64,000 nucleotides of DNA from Rhexocercosporidium sp. MPI-PUGE-AT-0058 (GCA_020746875.1 JAGTJL010000006.1:1054001-1118000); one strand, 5' to 3'. Positions 1-13,744 are shown, counted from the stretch's first letter. Numbers and translations are program-made. The notes: a model not told the origin generated them from the sequence alone.

Positions 1-1040
1 AGCGCACGATTGAGGAGGTCCAAAGATATACACTAGGAAATGCCAAAGATATCATTGCTGTGGGCTTTGACCCAAAGAAGACATTCATGTTCAGCGACTA
101 CGATTATATGGGTGGAGCGTTCTACAGAAATGTGACACGGATGTCTAAACACATCACTCTCAATGTTGCGAGAGCAGTCTTTGGTTTCGACGGCAGGTAT
201 ATCTACCCCAAATTCAATCCATAAAATACCTTTATTGACAAATTCACCAGTTCCAACATTGGCAAAGTCCACTTCGGAGCCGTTCAAGGCGCAACCTCCT
301 TTGCATCCTCCTTCCCCCACATCTTCGGCACCAACGAAGCAGTCACCAACCTAATACCCGCCCTGATTCCCTGCGCCATCGACCAAGATCCCTATTTCCG
401 CGTAACGCGCGACGTAGCGGCCCGTCTACACTTCGCCAAACCAGCTCTCATCCACGCGCGCTTCCTCGACGCTCTTCAAGGCCCCGGATCCAAAATGAGC
501 GCTTCAATCGACACATCCGCCATCTTTATGGCCGATGACCCGAAGAAGATCAAGACGAAGATCAACAAATACGCATTCAGTGGTGGACGGGAGACGGAAG
601 CTGAGCAAAGAGAGAAGGGTGGAGATGCAGATAAGGATGTCTCGTTCCAGTACTTGACTTTCTTCCTGGAGGACGACGAGGAACTAGAACAGATCCGGAA
701 GGATTATACTAGTGGGAAATTGTTGACTGGAGAGCTGAAGGCGAAGTGTATCGAACAGCTGCAGGTCTACACGAAGGGATTCCAGGAGCGGAGAGCCGCG
801 GTCACGGATGATATTGTCGCAGATTTCATGAGCTTGAAGAAGCTGGAATGGAAGGGAAACCCAAACCCATCTGTGGTCGTCCAAAAAGAGAACGAGGTGC
901 CTGCTACTGGGGAAGCAGCGGCTGGCTCGACGGAGTTGACACAGAATCAACTGAAGAAGATCGCGAAGCAGAAGTTGATCGATGAGAAGAAGGCAGCGAA
1001 GGCCGCTGAAAAAGCTGCAAAGACTGCGGGGGGTTCATGA
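1..1040 (+). CDS. WRS1: Tryptophanyl-tRNA synthetase, cytosolic (3' part)
   Basis: This is the C-terminal part of a class I aminoacyl-tRNA synthetase that charges tRNA-Trp in the cytosol. The gene enters from the left edge, reading from base 3, so the start lies outside the window. An intron at 197-250 (54 bases, GT/AG) is needed: exon one ends in a stretch containing VFGFDG and exon two resumes with SSNIGKVHF, matching the family pattern FGF...IGK. The class I signature KMSAS lies near base 495, followed by the helical anticodon-binding region. The protein ends in a lysine- and alanine-rich tail (about the last 40 residues), common in eukaryotic cytosolic forms. An ATG at 495 is the Met of KMSAS, not a start. 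The assignment is firm; only the missing N-terminus limits it. Confidence 0.95.
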
Positions 1041-1411
1041 TGAGATGGTTAATTGATGTTGTTATGTAGAGATGCGAAACGAATACCCAGGCTAGATAGC
1101 TAATGAGAAGCTTTAGCTCCGACCATTTGAATGTGCGTGAATGTGCTGGCTGATGCCAGTCATAGGCCACCCTCTCTCTTCCACATGATGAATCACGATA
1201 TATACGACTTGAAGTGCTTGAATCACAGCACGGTATAGCATAAAGGGGATCTGAATCACAGCTTAGGAAAGAAGGTATGGGTACGGCTACTAAAGAAAGC
1301 CATGGATAACTCCGTCCTCAAACCTCCCATCCATCCAAACAAAGATCTTCAACAACAACCTTGTTACAAATTACAGCTTCTCCCCAGCTCTACTCAGATT
1401 TCTCCCTCACC
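1041..1411. other. Intergenic, WRS1 3' side to small unknown gene
   Basis: These 371 bases hold the 3' flank of the synthetase gene and the 5' flank of the small gene at 1412. I see no repeat, RNA gene or open frame with protein-like composition. Confidence 0.5.
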
Positions 1412-1876
1412 ATGCCAAAGCACAAAGTCCAACGCAGCCCCAACGCCTGGAAGAAAGATATGCAAGTTCTAACCTGCCTCCTTCGGCTTCGATGCCAACC
1501 ACCGGTCCCCTACCCCCTCATCGCCTCTCTCTTACTCCGGACCAGGCCATCGCTCATGGTTCGCTTGTCTGCGAAGGTTGGGCCGAAAGTCGCGCCGAAA
1601 GATGGCGTGAAGTGGGGAAAGAATATGCAGACGTGGTTGGAGATGTATCTTAAGGATATCTACGAGAAGGGGGAAGTGTGGGGGAGTGAGGCTTGGAAGG
1701 TCGCGAGGGAGTGGGATGGGCATGGTGTTAGGGAATTGGTTGAGAGTATGGGTATGTTGGGGATGAGTGGTACCGGGGACGTGGGTGGGGAGAACGGGTT
1801 CATGGTTATAGAGGAGGAAGAATTGGAGGTGCAGATTAAATGGAGGAAAGAGGGTGACTGTGAGTTTTTGTTTTGA
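1412..1876 (+). CDS. Small hypothetical protein, gene model uncertain
   Basis: An open frame starting MPKHKVQRSPNAWKKDMQ gives about 154 residues. I do not recognise it. The 3' part (from about 1612) reads like protein, with WLEMYLKDIYEK, a tryptophan-containing helix-like stretch, and an acidic C-terminus ending CEFLF. A Met at 1361 is in frame, but the one at 1412 (context ACC ATG) is preferred. The middle (1466-1545) is odd because a second frame is open there and also reads like protein (LTPDQAIAHGSLVCEGWAES), stopping near 1653. The region could therefore contain an 80-base intron, a frameshift, or only one real frame. No function is proposed. Confidence 0.4.
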   Translation: MPKHKVQRSPNAWKKDMQVLTCLLRLRCQPPVPYPLIASLLLRTRPSLMVRLSAKVGPKVAPKDGVKWGKNMQTWLEMYLKDIYEKGEVWGSEAWKVAREWDGHGVRELVESMGMLGMSGTGDVGGENGFMVIEEEELEVQIKWRKEGDCEFLF

Positions 1877-2283
1877 TGCTGGAGAAAGTGGAGAATGGAA
1901 TGTACTGACTGAGGATAGGGAGGGCTGGATCTACTCCGCTTGGACGACCGGAAAGACTTGTTGATGAAAAGCTCCTGAGAGATCCTGTCACCAGCAACCC
2001 TGTGGTCGGTTTGGAAGATGGCTCGAGTCCAATCTATCATGGTGTAGAGGCGGGAGATCCTCCATCAGATATATCGCAAATCCAACGAAGCCAAAGAAGA
2101 CAATGGAAACATACAATCAGAGCCCAAGGCCAGAAGCAACCAGCCGAGCAGAAGACACTTGCATCTTTTCAAAAAGACAACGATGAAGCTGATGAGTTTA
2201 GTCCGCACTCGATTTCAACGAAACCTAACGAGTAAGCGACCCAAGAGTCCCAGTACTGGTGATGTGTGCACGAAACTCCTCGA

Positions 2284-2345
2284 CTATCATGGAGACCAAG
2301 AATGGACAGGTCCTTTCGGCTACTATGGAGATCAAGAATGGACGG
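2284..2345. repeat. 36-base imperfect tandem duplication
   Basis: Two copies of a unit containing ATGGAGANCAAGAATGGAC begin at about 2289 and 2325. The period of 36 bases is a multiple of three. On the plus strand it reads as two 12-residue units sharing YGDQEWT-like sequence (HGDQEWT and YGDQEWT) just before a stop, but no surrounding gene is recognisable. Confidence 0.6.
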
Positions 2346-3087
2346 AAATGATCAAGTAGACTATTTTTGTATGAGATACGCTTGTTGCAGTTGAAGAAGT
2401 TGTTTGGAAAGATGACGGGATATTGGACAGGGGTTAGGGAAACACTTGTTTCTGCATGAATTATGCGTTTATTGTTAGGAAAGTCCGAAAGGGAACTGAC
2501 GACATTAATAACTGCGTTGATATGGGGAACGTGGAAAACGGTATTGAGTGAAGGCCTAGTCCATGACTTGAGCGAAAACAAGCTGTCAGAGACCCAGTAC
2601 CTTACAATCGTTGAATTGACCAAGAACTGCAGTGCCTTCTCCCAACCTTCCAGAAGTGTTTGATGCCAAGAGCGACAAGACGATAGATCGTAATAGCGAC
2701 CACTCAAGCGCGGGCGTTTGTCGCAGAAGCTCACTCATTCTCTTGCCGCCGAGTTTGTGACAGTGACCAGAATAGCGCGGTAAGTGGATGAGCCAAAGTG
2801 CAGACAGCCCAATCACAAGAGCTGTATCGTCGGGTAAAGCGACTAATGTGGAAAGTTTGCGATAGAATGCGGTCATTGACGTGGTGATTTGAACATGAAA
2901 CGCTCTATAATACGGTTCTGGCGGGATTTGCATGCGAGAGCGAGATGAGGCACGGTTGAGGTTGTGTTGATGTCCACGTACTCGATCGAACCGGCCTCAC
3001 TCAGCCTTGTGGAAGGCTTTCGGTGGCGTGGCCCCCATTCCATTTGATTGGAGTCGTTTAGCGCCTTCGACCCCACCATACATACAT

Positions 3088-3152
3088 TCCCCTCCCTCCC
3101 CTCCCTCCCCTCCCTTCTCCTGGTCCTCGAGCTGATGCTGATGCTGATGCTG
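3088..3152. repeat. Low-complexity CCCTCC and GCTGAT repeats upstream of MAP kinase
   Basis: A run of CCCTCC-type units (3088-3120) is followed by GCTGAT hexamers (3131-3152). They lie 360-430 bases upstream of the MAP kinase start. Polypyrimidine tracts of this kind are common in fungal promoters; a regulatory role is inference. Confidence 0.65.
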
Positions 3153-3515
3153 AGAAGTTACATTAAGGGCTGACATCCAGATTCCCCTTCGTTCACTCCG
3201 GCCCATTCAAGAGGCCACTCCATAATCTTCTTCAGCCCTACCCTCCCGCACCTATCCACGTACACTCGCTCTGCTCATAAAAGCCAGCTCCACCCATCTA
3301 CTTTTTGTCTGCCCTCGTCCCTGTCATCCCGGTACTACCAACTCTTGCGCCCTTACGCAGCTTATCGACCATTGTTTGCGCGCGGCTACGAAGTAATTAC
3401 CCATCACACGCAGGAACATCGCAGACTTAAGCCGAGCTCCCACTGATATCTATCGACTCGAGACGTCGATTTCGAAAAGCGAACGCTCTGCCACGATTCC
3501 ATACATTCCGCCATC

Positions 3516-4957
<1,442 letters not shown>

Positions 4958-5491
4958 ACACCGATTGCTGGATGCGTTTGATTGATCCACGAACAAACAA
5001 ACGAATTTGGAATTTAAATTGGCGTGACATGAGATGAGACGACTGGAAAGGCAAGGAAGTGAGCGAGCTAGCAAGCAGTGAGAGAGAAAAAGATCTACCT
5101 CCTAATGAATTTGACGATTTTCAACAGTTTTTCTTCTTTTACTTACCTCATCTCCAAAACCATTTCCATATTTTACCGTTGTTTGTTATCAAGTGATGAT
5201 CCCCGGAATGTCCAATTCGAGTTCGAGTCAAAGCCCAAGAGGAAAAGGGGTCCACCAACTAAACACTTAGCTGCCGAAGCCGTAGTGAACCACCATTACA
5301 TCAACACTGGTATGATGTAAGTACTTATTTCCACTCTCTCCACACCACGTTACTTATACCTATCTCTCTTATTTGCCTTCCCCCTCTGGATTTTAAACCA
5401 AGCTCTTCTCTACCCTTTCTGATTCTTTTCCTCAGGAATCATCTTCTCATTAAATAAATAAAAAAGCAAAAAGAAACAAAATCTCCATACG
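4958..5491. other. Intergenic with probable 5' UTR intron of the next gene
   Basis: This region holds the MAP kinase 3' flank and the leader of the 109-residue gene. A well-formed GTAAGT donor at 5317 and a polypyrimidine CTCAG acceptor ending at 5435 suggest a 119-base intron in the 5' UTR of the downstream gene. Confidence 0.45.
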
Positions 5492-6034
5492 ATGTCTTCT
5501 CAAAACGACCCCCTCGCAGCAGCCAAGCAAGCAGAGCGCGATCTCAACTCCAATGCTGCGAAGCAGGGGTACAGTAAAGGTGATTCCGGTATGTCTCTTT
5601 TTCTTTCCCATCCTTTTCCTGTCCTTTGTTTTCTCCTGTTGAGGGTTTTTTTGCCGTAGAAAGAAACAAAGAAAGTATCTGATTACTGTAAGATTTATAC
5701 TGATACTTATTTTTTTCTCAATAGCAACGGACTCCGGCATCGACGACACGGCAACGACGAAATTCCCCGGGGCGAGTGTACGTCTCCTTCTCTCCTCTCT
5801 TCCTCTCCTATAACCACCTTTTTCACCTGTTGATACCGATACTTCTATCATTAGGTAACAATCGGTTCCGCCGCCTCCGGCGCAGGCAATAACCGCGAGA
5901 TCCCAGTCGAAGAAGGGGGTAGTATCGGGAAACACGGGCAGCCTACTAAGGCTCGGGATTTCGAGGGGGAGGGCGGGCCGGAGGATAAGGCTGAGAGGGT
6001 GAGGAGGGAGAGGGGTGGTGAGGATGGTGTTTGA
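5492..6034 (+). CDS. Small conserved-looking fungal protein, unknown function
   Basis: Three exons (5492-5588, 5725-5777, 5855-6034) join in frame to 109 residues beginning MSSQNDPLAAAKQAERDLN. Both introns have good borders (GTATGT to ATAG; GTACGT to TTAG). The protein is hydrophilic, glycine-rich and charged, with no signal peptide or membrane segment, and probably largely disordered. The last third holds GKHGQPTKARDFEGEGGPED, a segment I believe recurs in small uncharacterised ascomycete proteins; that recollection needs a search. It ends in an Arg/Glu-rich tail. A likely 5' UTR intron (5317-5435) precedes it. No function is proposed. Confidence 0.75.
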
Positions 6035-6967
6035 ATAGATGGAAATGATTCGGGGAGGGAAGGGAGGGATAGGAATATAGATAAGGAATATAGATACTGT
6101 AGACCAATGATCCCGAGGGTTATTTTCAAAGGAAAAGATTGTAATGGTTGATGATGATGTTATCGACAACGCTCTTGGTAGAGGTCGCTTCCGTGCTTCC
6201 GGGTTTTGTGTTTTCTCCACTGTGATTTCTTCATTACATCGCGGTGGAAATTTAACTTTTTCTTTCTTCTTTTTGAAGATGTCGGTTAGTTGAGTGTGGC
6301 GAGTACGTCAGTCAAGTAAGTAAATGTGTAAATGACTGTCTTTTCTCTACTTTAAGGTCAAATCTCTTTCTACTTCAAAGTCGGGAGTTCATAGACGTGC
6401 TAATGTAGATCCATCTTTCCCCATCTTTTGTTTTGACCAACCAAGTGCTTCCCCTGTTTACCGAGCGAGAGTCAAAGCATTGATCACTTCACCACACTCC
6501 GACTCTCTTCCACCCATCCATCCACTTCACACCAACCAGTATCATACCACGTAAATACCACACACAAACAGGAACTAATGTTTTGAAAAATGCATCTTTT
6601 AATATGATATGATAATAGCCGCGGCATATTCTTTCTATCTAAAAAACCACTCGCGCAGATCCAACAACATCGCGAGGTATACCTCATAAAAATGAAAATA
6701 AATGCGTATCAGCAAACAAAGAATAAGTAAGTAAAAGCTCAGGCTATGAAGTATATACAAGAAATTCCCCCTTCTCTTTCTCTCCTCCCAAATCTGTGTT
6801 TTTCAACTTCCCTTTTCCAGATTTATCTTGACAAGTAAAGAAACCTTTTTCGTAGTGCATAAATCTCGTGCCGTTTTCCACCATCCAAAGCACCCGATTC
6901 CTCGATGGTGCCGGATGCGGTGTATTACATCCTCCCCCTCTCGAACTCTACAAGTGAGTGCGAAGAC
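6035..6967. other. Intergenic between two convergent genes
   Basis: This 0.9 kb AT-rich stretch lies between the 3' ends of the 109-residue gene and the DUF3455 gene. Short open frames on both strands show no protein-like composition. It probably contains both 3' UTRs. Confidence 0.5.
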
Positions 6968-7783
6968 TTAACCATAAAACCAGTACTCCGCAGCATACTG
7001 CACGCTCTGGGGACCCGCTTGCGTGCAAACGGCTTTGCCACCAGCCGTAACAACTCTGTACACAGCGCTCAACCCGACACTGGAATAAGTTGGCTTCGAA
7101 GTCAAGAACAACCAATCGACGGCGCCCTGTCCCCCGGGTCCCTTGCTAGCAGTCGCCGGCGCGGTCGTGTTCGCCGCCTTCGCTGCAAAGAGACTCTTCT
7201 TGACGCTCGTGAGATCGAAGACGGGCGTTCCAGCAGCGTCGAAGAAGTGGTTGCCGAGCGGCTTGAGCATGTTGTTGGCGAGGTTTATGGCGGCGCTGGA
7301 TTTGGGGAGGGGGATGTTGACGGCCATGGGGGGGATGGCGTGCAGGGCGGCGGTGGAGAGGTACGCGAGGGAGGTGGCGTCGTAGAGAGTTGCAATGGCG
7401 CCGATTGCGACCGCTGGGGAGGAGGCGGCTGCGCAGGTGTAGTTTTGGATGCCGCGGCCAATGGCGACGTATTTTAAGGCGAGGGTTGTGGCGGGGAGTT
7501 CGGTTGGGTCTGGGGGGAGGGAGTTAGCACTTTGGTTCTTTTGGGCGTCGATCGAGATTGATATTGGATTTGGGATTGGGTAGGAGATATAGTGGGGGGA
7601 AGTGAGGGGTATAAATCTTGGAAGGATTTAGACGATGTTGGAATACTTACTGCCGGTCTTAGGAAGAGCTGGTGCATTTGTCCCTGGCTTATAACAATCC
7701 GCAGCTGCGACTGGTGCTCCGGCTGAGAGTTGAATAAGCGGAGTGAGAAGAAGTCCCACGCAGATGGCGCGTAGAGAAGGCAT
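6968..7783 (-). CDS. Secreted DUF3455-family protein
   Basis: Exon one (7651-7783) and exon two (6968-7509) join in frame to 224 residues. The N-terminus MPSLRAICVGLLLTPL begins a clear signal peptide ending near the SAGAP region. The mature part has the DUF3455 pattern: an early IGRGIQNYTC, a central ATLYDATS, paired hydrophobic strands, a DWLFL segment, and a tyrosine-rich end QYAAEYWFYG. Two cysteines (in NYTC and AVCTQAG) may form a disulphide. Members are secreted proteins in fungi and bacteria, sometimes labelled malate dehydrogenase in databases without good reason; the biochemical role is unknown. Start chosen as the only in-frame Met before the signal peptide. Confidence 0.88.
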
Positions 7784-9920
7784 TTTGAAAATGGGTTGAT
7801 AGATTGTGGGGTTTCAATCGATGTCTGGAGAGACTTGAGATGTTTTGCGCCGGTATATGGGCGATTGAGTGTTGGGTTTGGGTTGTTGATTTGAGAGGGA
7901 ATTGATATTGCAAATAGCCGAAGGATGAACCACAGAAGTGAATATGGGGTTTGTCTTGGGGCGAAGAAGTTGAAGTGATTATTGGATAGTTGAATCAACC
8001 GGTTGATCAAGATCCCTTGGAGAAAGAGGTAATACGTCGATGATAAATGAGGATTGCGTGTGTGTGAACTAAACAGCAAGCAAGCAACTAAGTATGAAGA
8101 AAAGTCGACGATTGAGACGATGATTAGACGGGACGAAGATGCGATCGAGACTGAGACCGAAGAGATAATGCAAGATAGACCGATGGACAGATAGTGAATG
8201 AATCTCTGTATAATGAATTGACGGACTGCGAGAGTCTTATACTTTTTTCGCATTTAGATGAGAGAGGCTTGCCAGAATGCAAGTACCCCTACCTATCCGA
8301 GCTGCCTACCGCGGGGGGGGCCTGCATCTGCATCTGTCCAACCTTACTCAACCTGGCTGCAGTCCTCCCACCCTTGCTTTCCCTTACTCTGGCTTGCTCT
8401 ACCCTGCTCTACCTTGCTTCCACCTGCATACTGCCTTTGCCTCTGTCTTTGCCTTAGCCTCGTTGGGCCTGATGTCGGTCCCCCGTGCCTCCTGCTCCTC
8501 CTCTTCTTCCTCATTCTCATCCGCCGTTGTGCTCGTGCCCGTGGTCGTTGCTAAAATTGCTCACCCGCGAGGGCCTGCAGTGAAACCATTGAAGCTTAGC
8601 TCGACTAACCAACCTGGTACATTTCTTTTTCAATCGCGCTAAAGTTGGTGGTGGTGGTAGGTGTTGTGTTGGTGTGGTGTTGCGCTCTCGCAGACGCCCT
8701 GCAGGCCGGGCCACGCCCAAGTCCACGCCCAGGCCCCAGAATGCAGACCAGGATGGATTTGCTGACAGGAGGAAGCTAACTGCTGTAGGTATCTTGGAAG
8801 AAGGTACTGGAGAGAACGTCCTTCGTAGCTGTGCCGTCCTCGTACGTGCTGCACCCATCTTACAGTAGCTCCTCGGGTGCGTCTGTTCTGTGTTTCTGTT
8901 CTGCGTCTGTGAACTTTGACGCCTGCTCGTCTCCTCCCCTCCCTCTCATCTCATCTGGAGGAAGTCGGATTTCAGAAAAAGGTAACTTTGTTAAGTGTCG
9001 TTACATGTCCCAAGGCGAAGCAAGGAAAGTCGCTCCCCAGTTCTTGTGAGAGTTTGCATTATGATACCCATTTCAAGGATCTTTGTTATCGGCAACTGGA
9101 TTAAGCACTTTGTTCCACCTTACTCCGTACCTCGTCCCCTCGTGGAGCTCAAGTGGGAAGGTAAAAGCCCAGGGATGGACCGTTGCCGTACCTAGTCCTA
9201 GTCCTACAGTAGTCCCAGTCCCCGTTTATCCACCCCTCCCCTCCCCATGCTCTTCCATCTTTCGCTTCTTCAAGATCCCATCTCCGGCTCCCATGCTCCT
9301 TGTTGGTTGTACTGTACGTAGGTATGTCCCCTGTACCAACGTTCCAAAATGCCTGGATGTATGCAATCGAAGAAATCATGGAGCAGGACTTTAGCAAGTG
9401 GAAGTAAAGTGCAAACCAAGCCAGACAAGACCACCACCACCACTACCATTATCAGAGGAAACAGGAATTAGATACAGGATACCTGCCCTACTCCACCATC
9501 TCGGCCCTCCTCCGCACCGCAATCCACTTCCATACATATCATACATATGGTGTCCATATCCACTTCAAATCCAGATCCACACCTATCCACTCACATGTCC
9601 AGATTTAGCCGGGCGGCGGCAATTCATCAATGAAAAACGCCAGAATGGACAGCTGGGCGGTCATGGGTGCCGCCATGGCCCTCGGCCGTTGCGCATCGCG
9701 CCGACCATCGAGCCCCGTGAGGAGAACAGAAAGAGACAGAGACAGGAATCAATTACGCACGTCCAGGGATAAATTCAATGTTGTTCTAGCTTGATTGGGG
9801 AAGTCATACCCTCTTGCATCGGCATACATGCTTGCTTGAGCCTTTGATGTTGTGGTACCCTGGGCGGCCTGGCCAAGCTTTCTCCTTCTCTTCTCCTTCC
9901 GTCTCCTCACGTACTACTCT

Positions 9921-9979
9921 ACGGTACGGTACTGTTCTGTTCTGTACTGTACTGTACTGTACTGTCCTGTCCTGTACGG
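9921..9979. repeat. TACTG/TTCTG pentanucleotide array
   Basis: Roughly ten imperfect five-base units (mostly TACTG, with TTCTG and TCCTG variants) flanked by ACGGTACGG. Similar units recur near 12.2, 31.8 and 61.6 kb. Confidence 0.8.
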
Positions 9980-12220
9980 GAGCTGTCATCATCGCTACCA
10001 AACTCTACAGTATGCGTCTAGCAAATTGTCCGTCTCCTGATTTCCTGCAGCCGGATCAGCCCAGCCCCGTCTCGTTTGATATCCAAAACAACAACAACAA
10101 AAAAGAACTAAACATCAGACGAAAGGCGATCTGTGCATCGGCAACCGTTCATCATATCCCTTACTCCTTGCATCGTCCTGATCAAATTTCGACCTGGATG
10201 ACTGGCTTCGCCGCCCCCAACAGTGATGGTGGTGTTTGATAGCTCGAGGGGTTGGTTACCCGGGTAAGTTCGTCGGATGGAGTTTGGAAACGTGGAGTTG
10301 GTGATCGTCGTTTTGTTTCTTTGTTTCGAGACGGGGATGTGCTCAGACGAGAACATCAAGACTTGAGATGGAGCCGAGGAGGGGAAAGGGGGATCATGGA
10401 GATCCTCTTGCTATCGGAGGTGGGACTTGTGGATTATTGATAAGGGAATTTATCTACCGGTAGCGTTGATTTTCTTTCAAAGCAAGAGGGGTAGTACAGG
10501 AATTTCTTGGAGCTGCATGCTATTCTGATGATGAGAATGTTTGACTTTGACTTTCTCTTCAGACAACGGCTCAATCGAAGGTTACTAAATCTTGCTCAAC
10601 CTCGAAGTAAGCAAAATATTTGAAACGGCTATCTCTCCCTATCCATCTATCCAACGCATCCTTCCTCACGAACTCAAGACCCGAGCAGATCATCATCCCA
10701 TCTTCGCCATTCCATCGCTTTGACTCCAACGTTTCGATTTCCTCGCTTCCATTCGCAGCAGTATCAGACGAACAAGCTCGGCCCCTGTAAACAAAAACCT
10801 TCCTTTTGCTTTTCTCCTGTCCATTGCATTTACCATGCCTCCAGAGTCGCATTCCACAATACGTTCCAAAAAAGCCTCACAATTCTCTGCCCGACATCCT
10901 CGCTTGCAGTTTTTGGCTTTTCTTGTTACGCGCATCGTCGTACGATGCCTCTGTTCGCCCGTACCTATTTTCCGTACGCACCCAATAAAACCTAACCGCC
11001 TGTGTCCACCGTACCAGAACACGAGAGTCGTGACCGCGGCAGACCCCTTCACAGATTAATTAAACCAGAAGCTTAACCCAGACATCACTATAGACAGGGC
11101 TTCCGATTTACTTTTACTAGAACTCAATTCGAACCCACAGAAATAATTCAGCCGATGTCAGGTCCAAATCTTTCAAAATGATGATTTTGATTCCCATGCT
11201 CGCTCGGAGACTTTCCTTGCGACGACACTCAAGCCTCCATTTCTCAGAGTGGCATGCGGCGCTGTTCGTCAGCTGTACGGACCACGGAGGCGTTGGAAAA
11301 GGATTCGCATCCCAGAATTGCCATGAGGCTTCAAGGGGTTCAGGGGAGGCTCGAGGTACAGTAGCATGTCAACTTTCTTTCTTTCTCTCTCACTTTTCAT
11401 GTCGTTGTTCTCATACCGACTAAAATCTCATCTGATACTACCTCACTCCGTGAAAAAAATGTTTCGTTTCATCATTCCCAATCCCATGGAAAGGGGACGT
11501 CTGATCGCCTGTCAGACTTGTCATTACGAGTCCTCGGTCCTTCATTCTCTAACTACGAGCACTCTACGCCTCTACGCCTCTTCCAGGAATGAAATCATCT
11601 CGTCAGGAACGAGGGAACAAGTGAATTCAGGTACATTGCGGAGTCCATGTACCTTCGTCGTACTCGTTGTCTCTTGGAAGGACAGTTGCCCGTGCCGCGC
11701 TCTCGAACCCAAGCCCGTGTATCAAGTTCAAGACCAAGAGCCATCCTTTCCCTGCCCTGCCCTGCCCGAAGCAAATACAATACACCCGACAAAGCCAAAA
11801 AGGAACTCCTGTCAGATTTTTCATTTATTCCCGTTAACACCCGTACCCGTACACAGAAAGCCGTTACCCGGACCGGAACTGAACCCAAAAAATAAATAAA
11901 ATACACACACACACAATCCAAGATGAGGATGTCGAGGAATAAGCGCATGCAACCTCCTCCCTATCTGCAATCTCGCAGCAACCGCCTTCATCTCCTCTCC
12001 CCTCCTGCACTCGTGCACTCCGCTCCACTCCACCATCTCAAAGAGGAGAAATTAGCTCCCGCACCCAAGAAACCCCACCTCCCCTCCCTAGCGGCCGTAC
12101 CAAGCAAGGACTGACAGAATGGGAACTAATTTGTTCCTAATATAGCAGTGGGTAGCTGTGCTGCCGTTCTATTTTTGTGTGTTAATTATGGTCCTTTTCT
12201 CTCTCTGTCTTTCCTTCGTG

Positions 12221-12264
12221 CAGCGCAGTGCAGTAGTGTAGTGTAGTGTACTGTACTGTAGTAC
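12221..12264. repeat. TAGTG/TACTG pentanucleotide array
   Basis: The units drift from GCAGT through TAGTG to TACTG over 44 bases, so it is related to the array at 9.9 kb but has a different dominant unit. Confidence 0.75.
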
Positions 12265-12352
12265 TTAGTTCACTGTACGACGGGTGCGTATGCCGGTAGC
12301 CGCCTGGCACGAAAAGTGTACTTGCGGGCCTTGGGGTTGGATGGTTGGGTTT

Positions 12353-12387
12353 CTCGAGGTCGAGGCCAAGGTCAAGGTCGAGGTCAT
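12353..12387. repeat. GGTCGA-type hexanucleotide repeat
   Basis: GGTCGA, GGCCAA and GGTCAA units repeat five to six times. A second short array of the same unit lies at 13745-13762. Confidence 0.7.
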
Positions 12388-13243
12388 TCAACACCCACGA
12401 CCACAGTCACACAATCACCATCCCTCTTCTCGTCGAAGCAGATTTTTAACAATCTAGCAACCCACTCTCTATAGTACAATCAAGACTGCTTGAAGGTTTG
12501 TCGTCCATGGATACTGCGGCTGCGTCTATTCCTCGATCCTCAGATCGTCACATCCCATCCTTTGGAATCCCATTGGCCGAGCCGTGGCTTCACGATGGCC
12601 AATGAAGATGTGACAGCGACGATTCCCTCATGCTTTTTTCAAAGCTTGTCAGGCGCGGGCGCTTGTAGACGCCTGCGGTTGACTTCATGTTGCTTCTTAT
12701 GTAGTTCATTTGATTACCTTATAGTGTACAGTACGTGGTGATGGTGGCTTCTCTGGGTCACTGTCTTGCAAGCCGGAACAAGCCTGTGAGTGAGACAAGA
12801 TGGATGTGATCCCCTGGCTTTCTCAAGACACAAGCTCATAGCGGTCGTTGGTGCCGTTCAAGCTGTCCAATGTAAAGAAAGTCTTCTTTCCGGATGCTTG
12901 GAAGCGGTGAAGCATGAGAAGCAAATTGTCAAAGGAGAAATAGATCAGATGTGCCAGCGAACTGACATGTCATTGTTAGTTCTCACCACCAATAACCATA
13001 ACCCTCTCTCTACCAGTAGCCAGCAACCAACAACCAACAACCATCAACCGTGTATCTGGAATCCAAAAAAACCCCGAAAGGCAAAATTCGAAATCCCGCC
13101 ATACCGGTACCGGCTACCGCTGTCTGCAACTACACGGCGAAGCTCGACACTGGAAAAAAGAAAGGAGCGGAGGAGAAAAGGAAAAACTAAACTAACAGAC
13201 CATCTCAATTCATCGGATCAGATCTCCATCCAAAGACCTTACT

Positions 13244-13262
13244 TACCCTACCCTACCCTCCA
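13244..13262. repeat. CCCTA pentamer run
   Basis: Three CCCTA units in a pyrimidine-rich context. The unit resembles a telomere repeat but has five bases, not six, and is too short to mean anything by itself. Confidence 0.6.
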
Positions 13263-13744
13263 CCCCCCTCCTCAACCTCCCCTCTCCAACCGAGATCTGT
13301 TGGTTCAGACACCAACAAAGACGCCAAATTAACGCCTTGCCGATGCTTATGTGCGGCGAAGAATCGACCGTCTCGATCCGACTAGATAGACAACACCCCC
13401 CCTTCCTCCCCCTAGACAATCCTTACTTTTATTCTACTAGTGTAGGACGAGTTTGCCGCTTTGCCGATGCTTGGATGCGGCGTGAGAGATTTCGAACGAT
13501 GCGAATGGACGGATGGGAAGGAAGGGAGAGGGAGATGGAGATGGAGGGAAAGGTATCAGGTGCTGATTTCTTCCTGCAGATGTATATGGGAGGCACAGCT
13601 CCCCGCGTGGCGCGGTTGATGGGCGAGGTAGGTGGCTTGAAGGGTCGAGGCCTAAGAAGGTGGAGTGAAACTTAATTTTCAACCGGTAAACCTTGATCGG
13701 CATCGAGAAGAGATGAGATGATGGATGCCGGTTCCAATTCCTGC

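Larger units (their letters stand above)
1877..3515. other. Intergenic, 5' region of the MAP kinase gene
   Basis: This 1.6 kb stretch lacks a convincing gene. A 170-codon open frame on the minus strand (2225-2734) has no recognisable motif. The part nearest the kinase is pyrimidine-rich with short repeats (CCCTCC runs at 3088-3120, GCTGAT at 3131-3152) and probably holds the promoter and 5' leader. A 36-base imperfect tandem duplication lies at 2284-2345. Confidence 0.5.

Noticed and set aside
2225..2734. 170-codon open frame on the minus strand upstream of the MAP kinase
   Set aside because: No motif, ordinary composition and no splice signals; length is within chance for this base composition.
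11080..11150. Possible tRNA B-box on the minus strand (GGTTCGAAT)
   Set aside because: The flanking bases do not form the T-arm stem and no A-box lies at the right distance.
13244..13262. Internal telomere repeat
   Set aside because: The unit is CCCTA, five bases, and only three copies; fungal telomere repeats are CCCTAA.
12790..13332. 180-codon open frame, plus strand
   Set aside because: Second half is low-complexity Asn/Thr and Pro runs translated from repeats; no motif.
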